A DNA stretch of 64,000 bases from Rhea pennata. Its lineage: Eukaryota; Chordata; Aves; Rheiformes; Rheidae. Below are positions 1-10,564 of the stretch, in pieces. The DNA is taken from the NCBI RefSeq assembly GCF_028389875.1, contig NC_084670.1:38219333-38283332 (forward strand), given 5' to 3'. Both the position numbers and the translations under genes were made by a program. The notes beneath the pieces are model-generated. The model did not search any database, was not told where the DNA came from, and saw nothing but the letters and a program-made list of their open reading frames with translations. Within the stretch, counting starts at the first letter, position 1, and each line of letters opens with the position of its first letter.

Positions 1-800
1 TTTCTGCAGAGCTGCTGCATGGACACTCAGTTCCCAGCCTGTATCTCTGCAGGGTGTAGGCCTGTCCCAGGTGCAGGGACATGGTGTAAATCAGGACAGG
101 TCCCAGGAAGGAGCCTCTGATACTCTATTACTCCATAACTTTTCAGGAAGAGTATTGTCCCTTCACCACTACCTTCTGAACCTCATCATCCAATTATGTG
201 GCCACTTGGCTGTCTACCCATTCAGACCATGAAGACCTAATTGGTGTGCAAGCTTCCTGTGGGATAAAGTGTCAGAAGCCTTCCTAAGCTCAGCTTAGCT
301 AATATTCACTGCTCTCTGATGGTTCACCAATACGGTTCTTTTAACCTAGAAGGCCATGCAGTTGGTGAGGCATGATTTACCTTTGCTAAACCTATATGGA
401 CTCTACCCAGTCACCTTCTTTTCCTTCATGGACCCAGAACTGTGATCAGAGAGGACTCACTCCATGACACTCACCTGATCAAAGCGAGGCTGAACAGCCT
501 ATACTTCCCCAGGTTGTCACTGTGGAAGATAGATGCCACTTTGCCTTTTTCCAGTCATTTGGGCCTCCTCGACTCTCCATAGCTTTCAAAGATGACAGAA
601 AGTGGCTTTGCAAGATAGCAGCCAGCTCTCTCAGCATTTTCAGCTGCAGCCCATCCAATGCCATAGACTTGTGTTCTTGCAAAGCATTCCTGACTCAACT
701 ATCAAGCACTCCAGGCCCTTCAGAGGTGCCTCCATTGGGACCCCTCTACCAGTCCCCCCAGTAGGCCCAAGTCTGCTCTCCTAACTGCCAGTCTGGAGTC
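1..800 (-). mobile_element. CR1 LINE fragment, 5' and internal part degraded
   Basis: The plus strand reads as reverse-complement CR1 non-LTR retrotransposon sequence. Blocks typical of the CR1 reverse-transcriptase region are visible: the stretch around 30-110 ending in a 'ccaggtgcagggacatgg' motif, and the 'tttcaaagatgacagaaagtggc' type block near 585 followed by the 'ccatccaatgccatagacttgtg' type block near 652. Reading frames are broken throughout, so this is a dead copy. It belongs to the palindrome 1 arm and is mirrored at about 21000-21700, so it inserted before the inverted duplication. Confidence 0.75.
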
Positions 801-3800
801 TGCTTCTCCTCTTTACAAGCCTGACACTGAATATCACATCCCTGTTCAGTTCTTCCCTGCTGGCAGGTTCCAAGGCCAGGAAAATGGCACCCCTGTTGAT
901 ATAGCTGGCTTAGTTGTGCTAGGAAGTGTTCCTTCGCACCCCTCAGAATCGCCCTGGATAGTTTGAACCCTGCTGCACTGCTGTCCCAATGAAAGCTAGA
1001 GAGTCTGAAGTCCCCCCTGAGAATCAGGCTCTGTGATCCATAGGCTTCCTCAGGATGCTTCAAAATGTGGCAGTTCTGTCACAGGTTGTGCATCTCTACT
1101 TCCTGCAGTTTGTGTGCCAGGCTTTGTGCTTTTGTGTATAGTTGGGATGTGGAACCTCAGCTGTGGCACCAGGGCTGAGTGCAGACTTGTCGCTGTGAAA
1201 TGTGGTCCCAGAGCCAAGGACACCGTGTATGCAAAGGCCCCGCTCCAGAGCAGAGACATGCTGGTGTAGACGGCAGCTGAGGATGTAATGCTGACATGAG
1301 GCTCCCGCTAAGAGAATAAATGCTACAATACCCAAGGCCAGAGAGAGACAGGGCTGGGCCATGCAGTCATGGCAGAAGAGTTGTTTTTTAACCAAGGTGA
1401 CTCTGCAGTAACTTGGGGCCTGTGACAGAAGTGACCTGGATCTCCAGGAAGGAGAAGGTGCCACTGAGAAAGTCGCTGGGCCAGAACAGCCTGCAATGCA
1501 GTCACACTATGGCTGCATCATTAGCACAGTCCCTGTTCTTATCATTGGGAGTCAGAAAAAGTTTGGAGACAGGAGAACAACTGGGTTTTGAGAGTGTAGG
1601 CATGTATGTGGAGAGCTTGGTGTGATATGCTATCTTTGCAGCACGCTTGGCTGTAAATGGGATTGACTTTGCCTGAAGACAGTGGTGGGAACCCACTGTC
1701 TGCAGATACATACGAAATCGATGATGCCCTGGAGTGTTTGACAGCAACCACTCCAGAAAGGCATGGAGTTCCTGGAGGTCCTGTGCTGGACCTGCTGGAA
1801 ACATGGTGGTTTTGCTGCACACCCCATGCATTTGGCATGGCCCTGAAGGCCTCTTGTCACTGCATTAAAACAAATGTGAGCACTGAATTACAGGAGCTTT
1901 TTGCAGTGTTGGGATCTGTATGTGTCCTGGCTTTGGAGTGAGTGGAGCTCTTGCAGTTGTCGGTAGCAAGTGTCATTTCAGATGGCCAAGGAGATTCTCC
2001 ACTTGGCCCCCAGCTCGTGCTCTGGAAGGATTTGTCTCATAGTTCCTCCATCAGAACAGGCAGGCAGACACTGGCACATATCCTGGATGACCTCTGTCTC
2101 TTCCAGTGCCACCAGGTGTTTGTGAGTGAACAACTTTCTCCCATGAACAACTTCCTACTTACCTTTGATTCCAATGGGAGCTTAGACGAGCTCCCATGCA
2201 GACACTCATTTTGTTTACCCCCAAATGTGGGCAAAGGGAATCCCATATCCTATCAGTGCACAGGAGGGAACTGAATGCCACTCCAGCCCTGGAGCTTCTC
2301 AATGGGCATCAGATGTATTGATGAACTCCTCTGAATCAGTCCCTGACGCACAAGTAAATGAACTCCCTTCTTCTCCCTGCGTCTAGGTGTCCTGTCTTCC
2401 TATGAGATGGGAGCAGGACCTTCTAGAGTGGGACGTTTCCACCTCTCTTAGATAACCATCCTCTGATAAGACCAACTGCAAGGCTGGACTCAGTCTCTCT
2501 CCACTCTTTTGGGAAGGACCGTTGCTGATTATTTTAGTCTGCTTCAGTGGACCTTTAATGTGACCCTGCTGCCTTTCAGGAGCTGTCAGTCCTGGAGTTC
2601 TGAGGACATCTTGAGTGTGCACAGGGGACAGAGACAGTCATGCTTTCAGCTGGGACTCTGCTTCTGAGCTGCACCTGGCTCCTGTAACCATGGTAGCCTA
2701 TGGCAACCTGACAGATACTGCAGTAAGAGCTCCGTCCAGGAGCAGCTCCTCTTAAAAGAGCAGCAAGACTCAGAGCCAGGTTCTTTCTCCCTCTCTTTAA
2801 CTGAGAAGTTAAAGACAATTGGGAGTGAGAGGATGGCTGAGAGCTCCCTGCAGGAATAAGCCTTCACAGCCCATGACACAGTAAGTCTCTGGCTGCAGGG
2901 CAATGCTGCTGTGGTTCCTGGCAGGTTCTTCTGCAGCTGGCACCTTCCACAGCTGAAAGGGTTTCTCAGGGTGGCTCTCCCAGCTTCTCCTGTTTGGAGC
3001 AGGTGGTGCTTTAGGGCAGGGATTCATTGCTATGTGGTCAGAGGGACAGGACATCACAGGACATTGCAGGGGTGTGAAGCCAGGGAGTGCACCCGTGTCT
3101 GCCCAGCGCTGTAGTTCAGAGCAGTGTCCCTGTGCCCCATGGTGTTGTGTGCCTGGGGCAGTGACTGCGCTGCCTGTGAGGGTCAGCACTCAGCCCACCT
3201 GGGAAGGTCCCCAGAGTACTGTGGGGGAAAGTTCTTGCTGGAAGGAGTGATCCCTGGCAGGGCAGATTCCTTCTCCTTCTCCTGTTTAGATGGTGCTGTG
3301 TGGGTAAGAGCTGCTCTCAGCTCCAGCTCACCCCTAGGATATTTCCAACAGATCTTTGCCAGAGCACAGTCAGGGCAGGGAAAGAGGTCACCTTAAAGAT
3401 CGGGGGCTCTCCTGGGTCTGTGTTTTCATTTTCCTGCTGTTTGCAGAGTGCTCACTCTGCAAACATAGGGCAGAGAGAAACAACTCTCAGGAGGAAGGCT
3501 CCAAGCAGTGAAGATACGATCAGTGAAGGAGAGGAAACTAGAACGAAAAATGCTCTTAGAGGGGTAATTTGGAGACCTCCCTGTCATCCCCTACAATTCA
3601 ATTTATAAGCAAGCGCTGTTGGGCCTCCTCTCCCATGCAGCAGACCCTCCGCCCTCACAGCCAGGGGGTCTAGGTCGTGACTGTCCTCCTCGGCAGCCTG
3701 AGCTCCAGCCGAGGAGAGAGGCATCTCTAACTGCAACATGCCCATTTCCTAATGTGTGGCAAAGGGGCTGAGAGCCACTGTCCTGCGATGTTGCCACCTG

Positions 3801-4575
3801 GGAGGTGGTGTGCACAGCTGGGTGAGGGGAAGGCTTTTCTGAGTGCCTGTCTCTCCATTACTCTTTGTTTTTTCCGGTGGCAGGAGCAATAGAGCAACTA
3901 CTCCTTGTTTCCTCACCTCTCTGTTCTGGTCTGGTTTTGCTCTCCTGCTCTCTGGGGCTAAGGAGGGGGTTCACCTGCAGTTGAGGCAGTAACATCACAT
4001 TCCCACTACATTGCCTGGAGAATCATTGCAGATAGTACAATGATGTGAGGGCAGGGTCCTTCTCAGTTGGAAAGACACATTTAAGAAGGATCGGGTCATC
4101 CCCTGCCTTCACTGCACTGTTTCCCTCCCTTGGCAGAGTGGGAGCTGGTGTGATTGATCCAGATACAGACACCCAGTTCAAGATGGCAAAGCCTGGAGAG
4201 ATGAACCCCTCAGAAGTACCTTCTCTTTCCTGCACAGCTGCCATGAGCGCTGTGTTTGTCTCTCATAATGATAAAAAGAAAATATTCCCTCTGGATTGCC
4301 AGACTAAATCCCCTTTCCTCAGCTCAGGGCACCCATCCCCAGGTATCCTCACCAAATACACGAGGAAGTCTGACACCTCCATTTACAAACCCCGGTGGAG
4401 CAGGGCTAACTCCTCTGGAGCTCATGGGCCGAGGCCTCTGTGCTGCAGGGCACCCTCAGCACAAGCCGGAGGTCTGGAAAGGAGCTGAACAAGGTAAAGG
4501 AGAGAGGCAATGTGGCAGGTTCTACGAGGACTGGAGTGGGTTTTGCCCAGAAAAGCCTGTTCTATCTTGCCAATG

Positions 4576-4594
4576 CCTTTTCCTCCTTGCACAG
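4576..4594 (+). other. Candidate splice acceptor of the OR-A coding exon
   Basis: A pyrimidine-rich tract (cctttttcctccttgc type) ends in ACAG at 4591-4594, 23 bases upstream of the chosen ATG. OR genes usually have one coding exon preceded by spliced non-coding 5' exons, so this is a plausible start of the coding exon. The same tract and AG are kept upstream of OR-B (16464-16482 on the minus strand). No upstream exon could be identified. Confidence 0.5.
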
Positions 4595-4617
4595 TGCCCG
4601 GAACCAAGGCAGAGCCA

Positions 4618-5553
4618 ATGTCCAACAGCAGCTCCCTCAGTGAGTTACTCCTCCTGGCATTTGCAGACACTCGGGAGCTGCAGCTCTTGCACTTCTCACT
4701 CTTCCTGGGCATCTACCTGGCTGCCCTCCTGGGCAACGGCCTCATCATCACAGCCATAGCCTGTGACCGCCGCCTCCACAACCCCATGTACTTCTTCCTC
4801 CTCAACCTCTCTGTTCTGGACCTTGGCACCATCTCTGTTACTGTCCCCAAATCCATGGCCAATTCCCTGTGGGACACCAGAGCCATTTCCTACTCAGGAT
4901 GTGCTGCTCAAGTTTATGTATTTGTTTTCTTGTTCGAAGGAGAGTATTCTCTCCTCACAGTCATGGCCTATGACCAATACATTGCCATCTGCAAACCCCT
5001 ACACTACAGCACACTCATGGGCAGCAGAGCCTATATCAAAATGGCAGTAGCTGCTTGGGCCAGTGGTTTTCTCTATGCTCTCCTGCAAACTGCCAACACA
5101 TTTTCCATACCCCTCTGTCAAGGCAACACAGTGGACCAGTTCTTCTGTGAGATTTCCCACATCCTCAAGCTCTCCTGCTCACACTCCTACCTCAGGGAAG
5201 CTGGGCTTATTGTGGTTAGTGCCTGTTTATTCTTTGGGTGTTTCATTTTCATTGTGCTGTCCTATGTGAAGATCTTCAGTGCTGTACTGAGGATCCCCTC
5301 TGAGCAGGGCCAGCACAAAGCCTTTTCCATGTGCCTCCCCCACCTTTCTATGGTCTCCCTGATCATCAGCACTGGCCTGTTTGCCTGCCTGAAGCTCCCC
5401 TCCCTCTCTTCCCCAGCTCTGGATCTGGTGGTGGCTGTTCTGTACTCGGTGGTGCCTCCAACAGTGAACCCCCTCATCTACAGCATGAGGAACAAGGAGC
5501 TCAAGGATGCACTGAGGAAAATGATTTCATGGACATTTTTCAGCTGTTGTTAA
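4618..5553 (+). CDS. Olfactory receptor, family 14-like (OR-A), full-length frame with DRY-to-DQY change
   Basis: Single-exon seven-transmembrane odorant receptor of 311 residues, the usual length for class II ORs. An upstream in-frame ATG exists at 4510, but ATG 4618 is chosen because it matches the OR family start (MSN with an N-glycosylation NSS at residue 3) and lies just after a splice acceptor. Visible family motifs: GN at residues 39-40 in TM1, NPMYFFLLNLS at 55-65 in TM2, TM3 Cys95, ECL2 Cys167, Cys177 and Cys187, KAFSMCLPHL at 234-243 in TM6, and PLIYSMRN at 285-292 in TM7. KAFSMC, FFCEI and LKLSCSHSYLRE fit avian family 14 (gamma-c). The strongly conserved DRY arginine is Gln120 (codon CAA at 4975-4977), which could weaken G-protein coupling. 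The gene converges on OR-B. A functional receptor or a just-decaying gene are both possible. Confidence 0.92.
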   Translation: MSNSSSLSELLLLAFADTRELQLLHFSLFLGIYLAALLGNGLIITAIACDRRLHNPMYFFLLNLSVLDLGTISVTVPKSMANSLWDTRAISYSGCAAQVYVFVFLFEGEYSLLTVMAYDQYIAICKPLHYSTLMGSRAYIKMAVAAWASGFLYALLQTANTFSIPLCQGNTVDQFFCEISHILKLSCSHSYLREAGLIVVSACLFFGCFIFIVLSYVKIFSAVLRIPSEQGQHKAFSMCLPHLSMVSLIISTGLFACLKLPSLSSPALDLVVAVLYSVVPPTVNPLIYSMRNKELKDALRKMISWTFFSCC

Positions 5554-7320
5554 ATTGCCATTGCTCTGCACAAATGACTCCTGCTGTGTCTCGTACCAGG
5601 ACTGAGCTTTGTTTGATCACTTGGTTTTTATTATTGCTGTTATTACTGTTGTTATTATTATCACGTTGCTACAGAAACGGGTGGATTCATTCCACTTTTA
5701 CTGAGACTGCTCTGTCTCACCTGCTACCCATATAAAGTTGTGTCTAACACTGGGTCAGAGCTGACTCTCTCGTAGTATCCTTCTTATAAAGTAGGTTCTT
5801 CCTGGGGCCTTGCCTGAAGGCTGGGCCCTTCCTCCAAAGCTGTAGTCCCTCAGGCCCTGTCCACAACACATCCTTGATCACATTCACCCTGTGTGCTGGT
5901 CCTTACCCCAAAAGTCACCCCCAGACAAGGCTCTCTGCTCAGCTGGAGGGCTAGGCATGCAGCTGTGAGCCCTGGGAGGATAAGCACCCTCCTGGGTCCT
6001 CTGCAGGGCTGCCAGGGAACATGCAGAAGAGGTCCTGGAGCTAAATCCTGGGCCTGTAGACCATCCTCCTCCCATAAGGGCCCTCAAGCAGGGTGCCACA
6101 GGGCAAAGATCCAGCCTAGCTTCTTGTTTCATGAACAGAGAGGAGAAACTGCCCCAGAAACTCCTCACACACCCAACTCCTCTGACCAGCTATTTTCCAG
6201 CACCAACCATCCACTGTAGTCCTGGTGAAAGGTGACCTTTGAATGTGATCAGCTCCATTTGCCTGCTGGGCTCAGCACCTGCATGAGGGAAATGACCATC
6301 TTGCCTGGCCTTTCTGTGGGTCCAGATGCCAGCAGACCCCAGAGCATGGCCATTCTGCTAACCCTGGGAGGACAGCATCAGGGCTGGGCAGGGGCTAAGG
6401 ACTGGTGGGAGGTGGCCATACAGGAGGGTCGTGGTGGCCAGGGCACCAAGGGCTGTCATGGGGACCATACTGGAGGCATGTTTCCCCCTAGAATGCACCC
6501 TGTCCTGTGCTGTGCTTTCAGAGCAGGCCCTGGGGCTGCATGCAGGGCAAGAGGGCTGGGCCAGCACCAGGATAGGATGCAGATGGGAGCCATGGCACTC
6601 TAGAAGCTCCCACACTGTGGAATCCCACAAGTGGCCCCAGATCACAGTGAGACAGGGCTCCCCTTTGTTGTTGCTCCAGGGAATCAAAGGAGCACCCTGG
6701 GTGGGAAGTGCAGGGTGGGCAACACCAGCTGCAATGCTCCTGGTAGCCCCTCTGCAGACGGACCAGCTCCAGATGATCATGGAGGGGACTCCCTGCTATT
6801 AGTCTCTCATAGTCTCTCAGGGGCAGTCTCTCTCCTGTCCTGTGTCACCATCTTCTCTCAAGAGCACTACTGGGTGTGTCACTCCCTACCCAAGTGTGGA
6901 GAAGAGCTGCTGGAAGTCTTCTCTTCTCACCCCTGCTGCCTCACGTCTGCCCTGACATCAGCCCACAGGCTCTGCCCTGGGTCATTTTTACGTCTCCATA
7001 CACTCTCATCAGAGACTACACAGGGATCTGCAGCACACAGGTCTGCTTGGAGCTGGCCACCATGGCCTGTCTGTGGTCCTAAGATCCCAGCAAGGTTGTG
7101 CTTGGAGGTGAGGCTGTGATCGTCCTCGATCAAAGCAGATGGGATGGTCTGCCTGGGGCCAGAGTGATGGGGTAGGAAAGGACAAGAGGCAACAAGGACA
7201 AGCAACAAAGGTAATTTCAAATGAGTTTAAGGAAAAACAAATAGTAACCATGATAGCTGAGTAGCACTGGGGAAGGGACCAAGAGATCTTTAAAAAGTCT
7301 CCTGGAGAAAGCATTTACCA
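5554..7320. other. Non-coding spacer downstream of OR-A
   Basis: No gene can be supported here. The first part (5620-5665) is a T/ATT-rich tract that may be 3' flank of OR-A; no clear AATAAA was found. Open frames of up to 162 codons occur (for example 6232-6603 and 6631-7119) but overlap one another on both strands and show no recognisable domain. This stretch has no inverted partner, so it belongs to the palindrome 1 spacer. Confidence 0.5.
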
Positions 7321-7329
7321 ACCGATATA

Positions 7330-7845
7330 ACTGTGAAGTTAGCCCAGCTCAGAGCAGATCATGGTCCTGGAGATCTCCAGCAGTCCCTCTGTAGTGAGAA
7401 CCCCCACAGAAGGTCTGACCAGGAGTCAATGACTGGCAGAGTACATGGTAGCAGGCCCAGCGTGTGGAATTGCACATTGACCAAATTCTGATCAGAACCA
7501 GGCATGCATATTCGGTTCTGTCTGCAATGCCTGGCTGCTTCCCAGACAGTAGCTGGCACATGGCTAGCACACCTAAGATAAGGAAATGGTTCTAGTAGAT
7601 AAAAGTGGGGGGCCCTTGGAATACATCGGGAGAGTCCCACCTGGGCATCTAAGCCATGCATCCAGCCAGTGCCTCCAGCAGTCTCCTGCCAGCAACATCT
7701 CCCCTCACGGTTCCCAGTTTTCCCTGTTCAGCTTGAAGTGTAAATCTTTTATTAACTCTCTCCTGTTCAGCCCCGCACAAACTCTGAGTGTCTCTCTCCA
7801 CTGGTATCCAACCCTGTCTTGTTGCCTTGCAGTCACACCAAACCA
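7330..7845 (+). repeat. Interspersed repeat, LTR-like, copy 1
   Basis: This block aligns by eye with 13725-14160 in the same orientation. Shared landmarks are the 'agtcaatgactggcagagtacatg' type block, the 'aggcatgcatattc' block, 'gataaggaaat', a TATA-like 'gataaaag' or 'gatttaagg', and 'gagtgtctct' near the end. That order (enhancer-like part, TATA-like site, T-rich part) suggests an LTR, but no clean TG/CA ends or target duplication were found, so the class is uncertain. Confidence 0.45.
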
Positions 7846-7959
7846 ACGCTTGCCATCTAATTCCATTCCATTTCATTCCATTGCAGTCCATTGCAGTCCA
7901 GCCAAGTCCAGGCAAGTCCAGTCCATTCTATACTTTAACATTTCATTATGTTCTCTTGC

Positions 7960-8330
7960 ATTTTCCACCAGGCAGGATGGCTCCATCTTGTGTGCGGCAG
8001 CACGGGGCATGGCAGGGCCTTGGGGCAGCCTGGCGCCAGGTGCCTGGGCAGTGCGGGGCCCCGGGGCCCAGTCGCTGCCCCGCAGGGCTGGGCTCTGCCG
8101 CAGGGGCCCCGCAGGGCTCCTTGCTGCCCTGTGCCCTGGGGCCATGCTGGGCGCGGGGGGCAGCCCTGGGGCCTGTGCTGGTGCCAGCCCTGGTGCTGGT
8201 GATGGGGGCCCTGGGCATGACCGGGGCACTGGAGCCCACGGGCAGCATGCTGCTGCCCCCAGGGCAGGGCAGGGCAGGGCCGTGTCCTCTCACCCCTTCT
8301 GCCCCGGCCCCCTGACATGCTTTTAGTGAG
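7960..8330 (+). repeat. GC-rich module, copy 1 of 3
   Basis: An abrupt GC-rich block (gccccgcagggctgggctctg type sequence) rises from ordinary flanks. Related copies lie at 26336-26640 (inverted) and 60725-61065 (same orientation). All three contain a 'ccatcttgtg' box and repeated 'ctggtgccagccctggtgctggt' type phrases. Open frames occur in several frames on both strands because stop codons are rare in such sequence; none is preserved across the copies. It is best read as a duplicated CpG-rich, possibly promoter-derived element rather than a gene. Confidence 0.6.
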
Positions 8331-8334
8331 CTTG

Positions 8335-9180
8335 CAAACTGTTTTCCCCTGTGGGTCCCATTGCTGAGCTTCAAAACTGGTAATTGCTGTTGGTCACTCT
8401 CTTTGTAGAAGTAGGATATAGAACAGTATAGGACAGGATGTAGTCTTCCTCCCTGAAGCACCAAACCAGATTCTTTGTTTTTAAAAGTGCTCAGCAAGAT
8501 TTTTTGTCCACAGTGCTTGAGAGGGAGATGAGATGCCATAAAAGAACAAACGTGCCCTTAATACACATCATCCAGAGAGCTTTATCTGGGACCCTGGTCC
8601 TTGCCAGTCTCCAAAGCCATGGGGGAGATTAGGTGACAAATCTGGGGGAGCGTTCCCCTTTTCCATGAATTTTGTCCAGTTTTCCTTCTGGCTGAGCCTG
8701 GGGAAAGCAGTTCTCATCTCTGGAGCTCTGTTGGTCCTTGGGCTTTTCAGCATCACCTCGGGGCAGTGCGTCTCCCCTGGGTACAGCCCCTGACACCTTG
8801 CGTCCCCCTCGTGCCCTGCCTCTCCTGGGGTACTGTACTGCCTTGGTGCCCTGCATCTCCCACCACACCTGCCTATCTTGGGAGACTGTGCAGCCCTGGC
8901 TCCCTGAATCCCCCACATTTTTGACCCTAGGATTCTGAGAACATGCTCACACACTGCAGTGCTGCTGTCCAAACTCTGGGGCAGAGCCTGTAAGACAGTG
9001 CTGCACCTCAGGACCTGCATTTTGGCTCATTCAGGTGTTTGTGAGGTGATCAACTTCCCACTCTGCAGCTGCTGGTGTTTGAGAATGTCCCTACAACCAG
9101 CCTTCCTGCTCTTCCTCATCTCTGCCCTGTCCCGGGACACTCTTGCAGAAGGGAGGCTCCATCCCCCTTGAATACTGTGA
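8335..9180 (+). repeat. Duplicated module flanking the GC-rich block, copy 1
   Basis: This block corresponds to 24550-25390 in reverse complement and to about 62380-63290 in the same orientation, with a fourth partial copy at 9640-9819. Landmarks are 'ctttatctgggaccctggtccttgccag', the 'gctttggagactggcaaggacc' type block on the opposite strand, and the 'ctgcattttggctcattc' block near 9017. The minus-strand frame 8568-9020 is partly kept in other copies, but frames break at different places, so no gene is called. It may derive from an unidentified transposable element. Confidence 0.6.
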
Positions 9181-9181
9181 G

Positions 9182-9612
9182 AGATCACAGAATCACAGAA
9201 TGGTTGACACTGGAAGGGACCTTTGGAGTTCCTCTAGTCCAACCTCCTGCTCAAGCACAGTCACCTAGAGCATTCTAGACAGGATTGTCTCCTCTCCAGG
9301 TGCCTTTTGAATATCTCCAGAGAAGCAGACTCCACAGCCTCTCTGGGCAACCTGTTCTAGTGCTCTGTCACTCTCACCATAAAGAAGTTCTTCCTTATAT
9401 TCAGGAGGAACTTCCTGTGTTTCAGTTTTTGCCCATTGCCTCTTGTCCTGTCACTTGCCATCACAGAGAAGATTCCAGCTCCATCCTCTTAACACCTTCC
9501 CTTAACGTATTTATGCACACTGATAAGATCCCCTCTCAGTCTTCTCTTCTACAGGGTAAACAGGCCCAACTGTCACAGCTTATCCTCATAAGAGAGATGC
9601 TGTGATCCCCAG
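9182..9612 (-). mobile_element. CR1 LINE, 3' terminal part
   Basis: The plus strand begins with 'atcacagaatcacagaatgg', the reverse complement of the short terminal repeats that end CR1. It continues with 'ggaagggacctttggag', 'agtccaacctcctgctc', 'ctctctgggcaacctgttc' and 'aagaagttcttcctta', all hallmarks of the CR1 3' region. The element therefore points leftward with its 3' end at about 9182. It is truncated at its 5' end, as most CR1 copies are, and carries no usable frame. It lies in the palindrome 1 spacer without an inverted partner. Confidence 0.93.
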
Positions 9613-9639
9613 GCCTGCACCCTTAGCTTTCTGCCCTGT

Positions 9640-9819
9640 CTATTGTGTGTCTGCTCAATCAGAAGGAAAGTTGGGCAGAATTCACGGGAAAGGGGAAAAC
9701 TTCCCCAGATTTGCTACTTGTTCTCCCTCATGGCTTTGGAGACTGGCATGGACCAGTGTGCCAGAAAAAATCCCTCTGGATGATGTATATTAAGGGAACG
9801 TTTACTCTTTTTTGGCATC
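9640..9819 (+). repeat. Partial fourth copy of the 8.3-9.2 kb module
   Basis: From 'cagaaggaaagttgggcag' to 'ggatgatgtatattaaggg' the sequence follows 24995-25150 in the same orientation and 8568-8720 in reverse. It abuts the LTR beginning at 9820, so either the LTR truncated it or the LTR inserted at its edge. Confidence 0.55.
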
Positions 9820-10020
9820 TGTATCTGTACTAGGTGACACTTGATGGGAATGGTCCATGTTGTAACTTTTTGTATCTGTACTACCTGATACTTGGTGAGA
9901 ATGGTCTAGTGTTGTAACTTTTTAGTGCCTAGAACTATACCGCTGTGTTAAGCGGGATACAAACAAGTAACTAACAAGGTCTTGGAAATCTGTGAGAAAG
10001 AGCAGCGGTTGGTTACATAT

Positions 10021-10047
10021 TGATTCTGTGGCTGGAAGCCACAGAAT
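10021..10047. repeat. Perfect 12-bp inverted repeat inside the LTR
   Basis: GATTCTGTGGCT, a three-base loop, then AGCCACAGAATC form a perfect stem. The same structure is kept in the second LTR copy at about 37617-37643, although surrounding bases differ, so it belonged to the ancestral LTR. It could be an RNA stem or a protein-binding dyad; neither can be shown from sequence. Confidence 0.8.
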
Positions 10048-10458
10048 CACCATGAGAAGCAGTCAACATGAAGGTCAGAAGCTGAAGAGTAGTGAAATAG
10101 CAACCCCCAAAGTCAAATGTGGCCCCCAAAATAAATCTGCTTGCATGCGCAGTATCATAGTCCGGTTGTGCAACTTCGGCGGAGTTGGGCTAGACTCCCT
10201 GCACTTGTTGGCCCCACGTGCCGGGACTCCCGCCTACCGCAAGTAATCATAAATGCCAGAGTTTTCTGAAGGAGGGAGAGGCTGCTACACAACAGAGGAC
10301 CACGTTGCCTCCTCGGGGACGCCCGAAAAGATTGTGCCTGCCAACTCTCTCTCATCATGCAGACAATCAGGGCAAGCGTTGGGGTGGTCCTTCTCAAGAT
10401 TACCATCGGGTCGGTCTGTTTGTAAGTATCTACTAATAAACTGCTTGCTACTGAATAG

Positions 10459-10480
10459 TGTTTGTGTGTGTTTGTGTGTG

Positions 10481-10561
<81 letters not shown>
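10459..10561 (+). repeat. (GT)n microsatellite in the LTR U5 region
   Basis: About 100 bases of GT repeats interrupted by a few TTTGT units. The sister LTR has only a short AC run (about 37181-37198, opposite strand), so this run expanded after the copies separated. Confidence 0.95.

Positions 10562-10564
<3 letters not shown>

Larger units (their letters stand above)
1..5523. repeat. Palindrome 1, left arm
   Basis: This segment reappears in reverse complement at about 15538-21690. Anchors along the arm are 1033-1505 with 20218-20690, 2380-3250 with 18468-19344, and the OR coding exon 4618-5523 with 15538-16440. Identity is patchy. Blocks such as 1033-1505 and 2911-3114 differ at only a base or so, while others have drifted to roughly 85-90 percent by eye. 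The arm runs off the window start. Its inner end is sharp: homology stops just after the ctgaggaaaatg near the end of the OR coding region (5523 and 15538). The left arm keeps about 215 bp (near 435-650) missing from the right arm. Between the CR1 fragment and the OR exon, 800-4590 holds no gene I can support; its short open frames are not conserved as proteins. Confidence 0.9.

Noticed and set aside
1096..1464. 122-codon minus-strand frame, nearly identical at 20259-20627
   Set aside because: The high identity reflects palindrome conversion at the DNA level. Overlapping frames on the other strand are equally conserved, and no family was recognised.
7586..8326. 246-codon frame and its overlapping partners
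   Set aside because: Overlapping open frames on both strands in GC-rich repeat DNA, not conserved between module copies.
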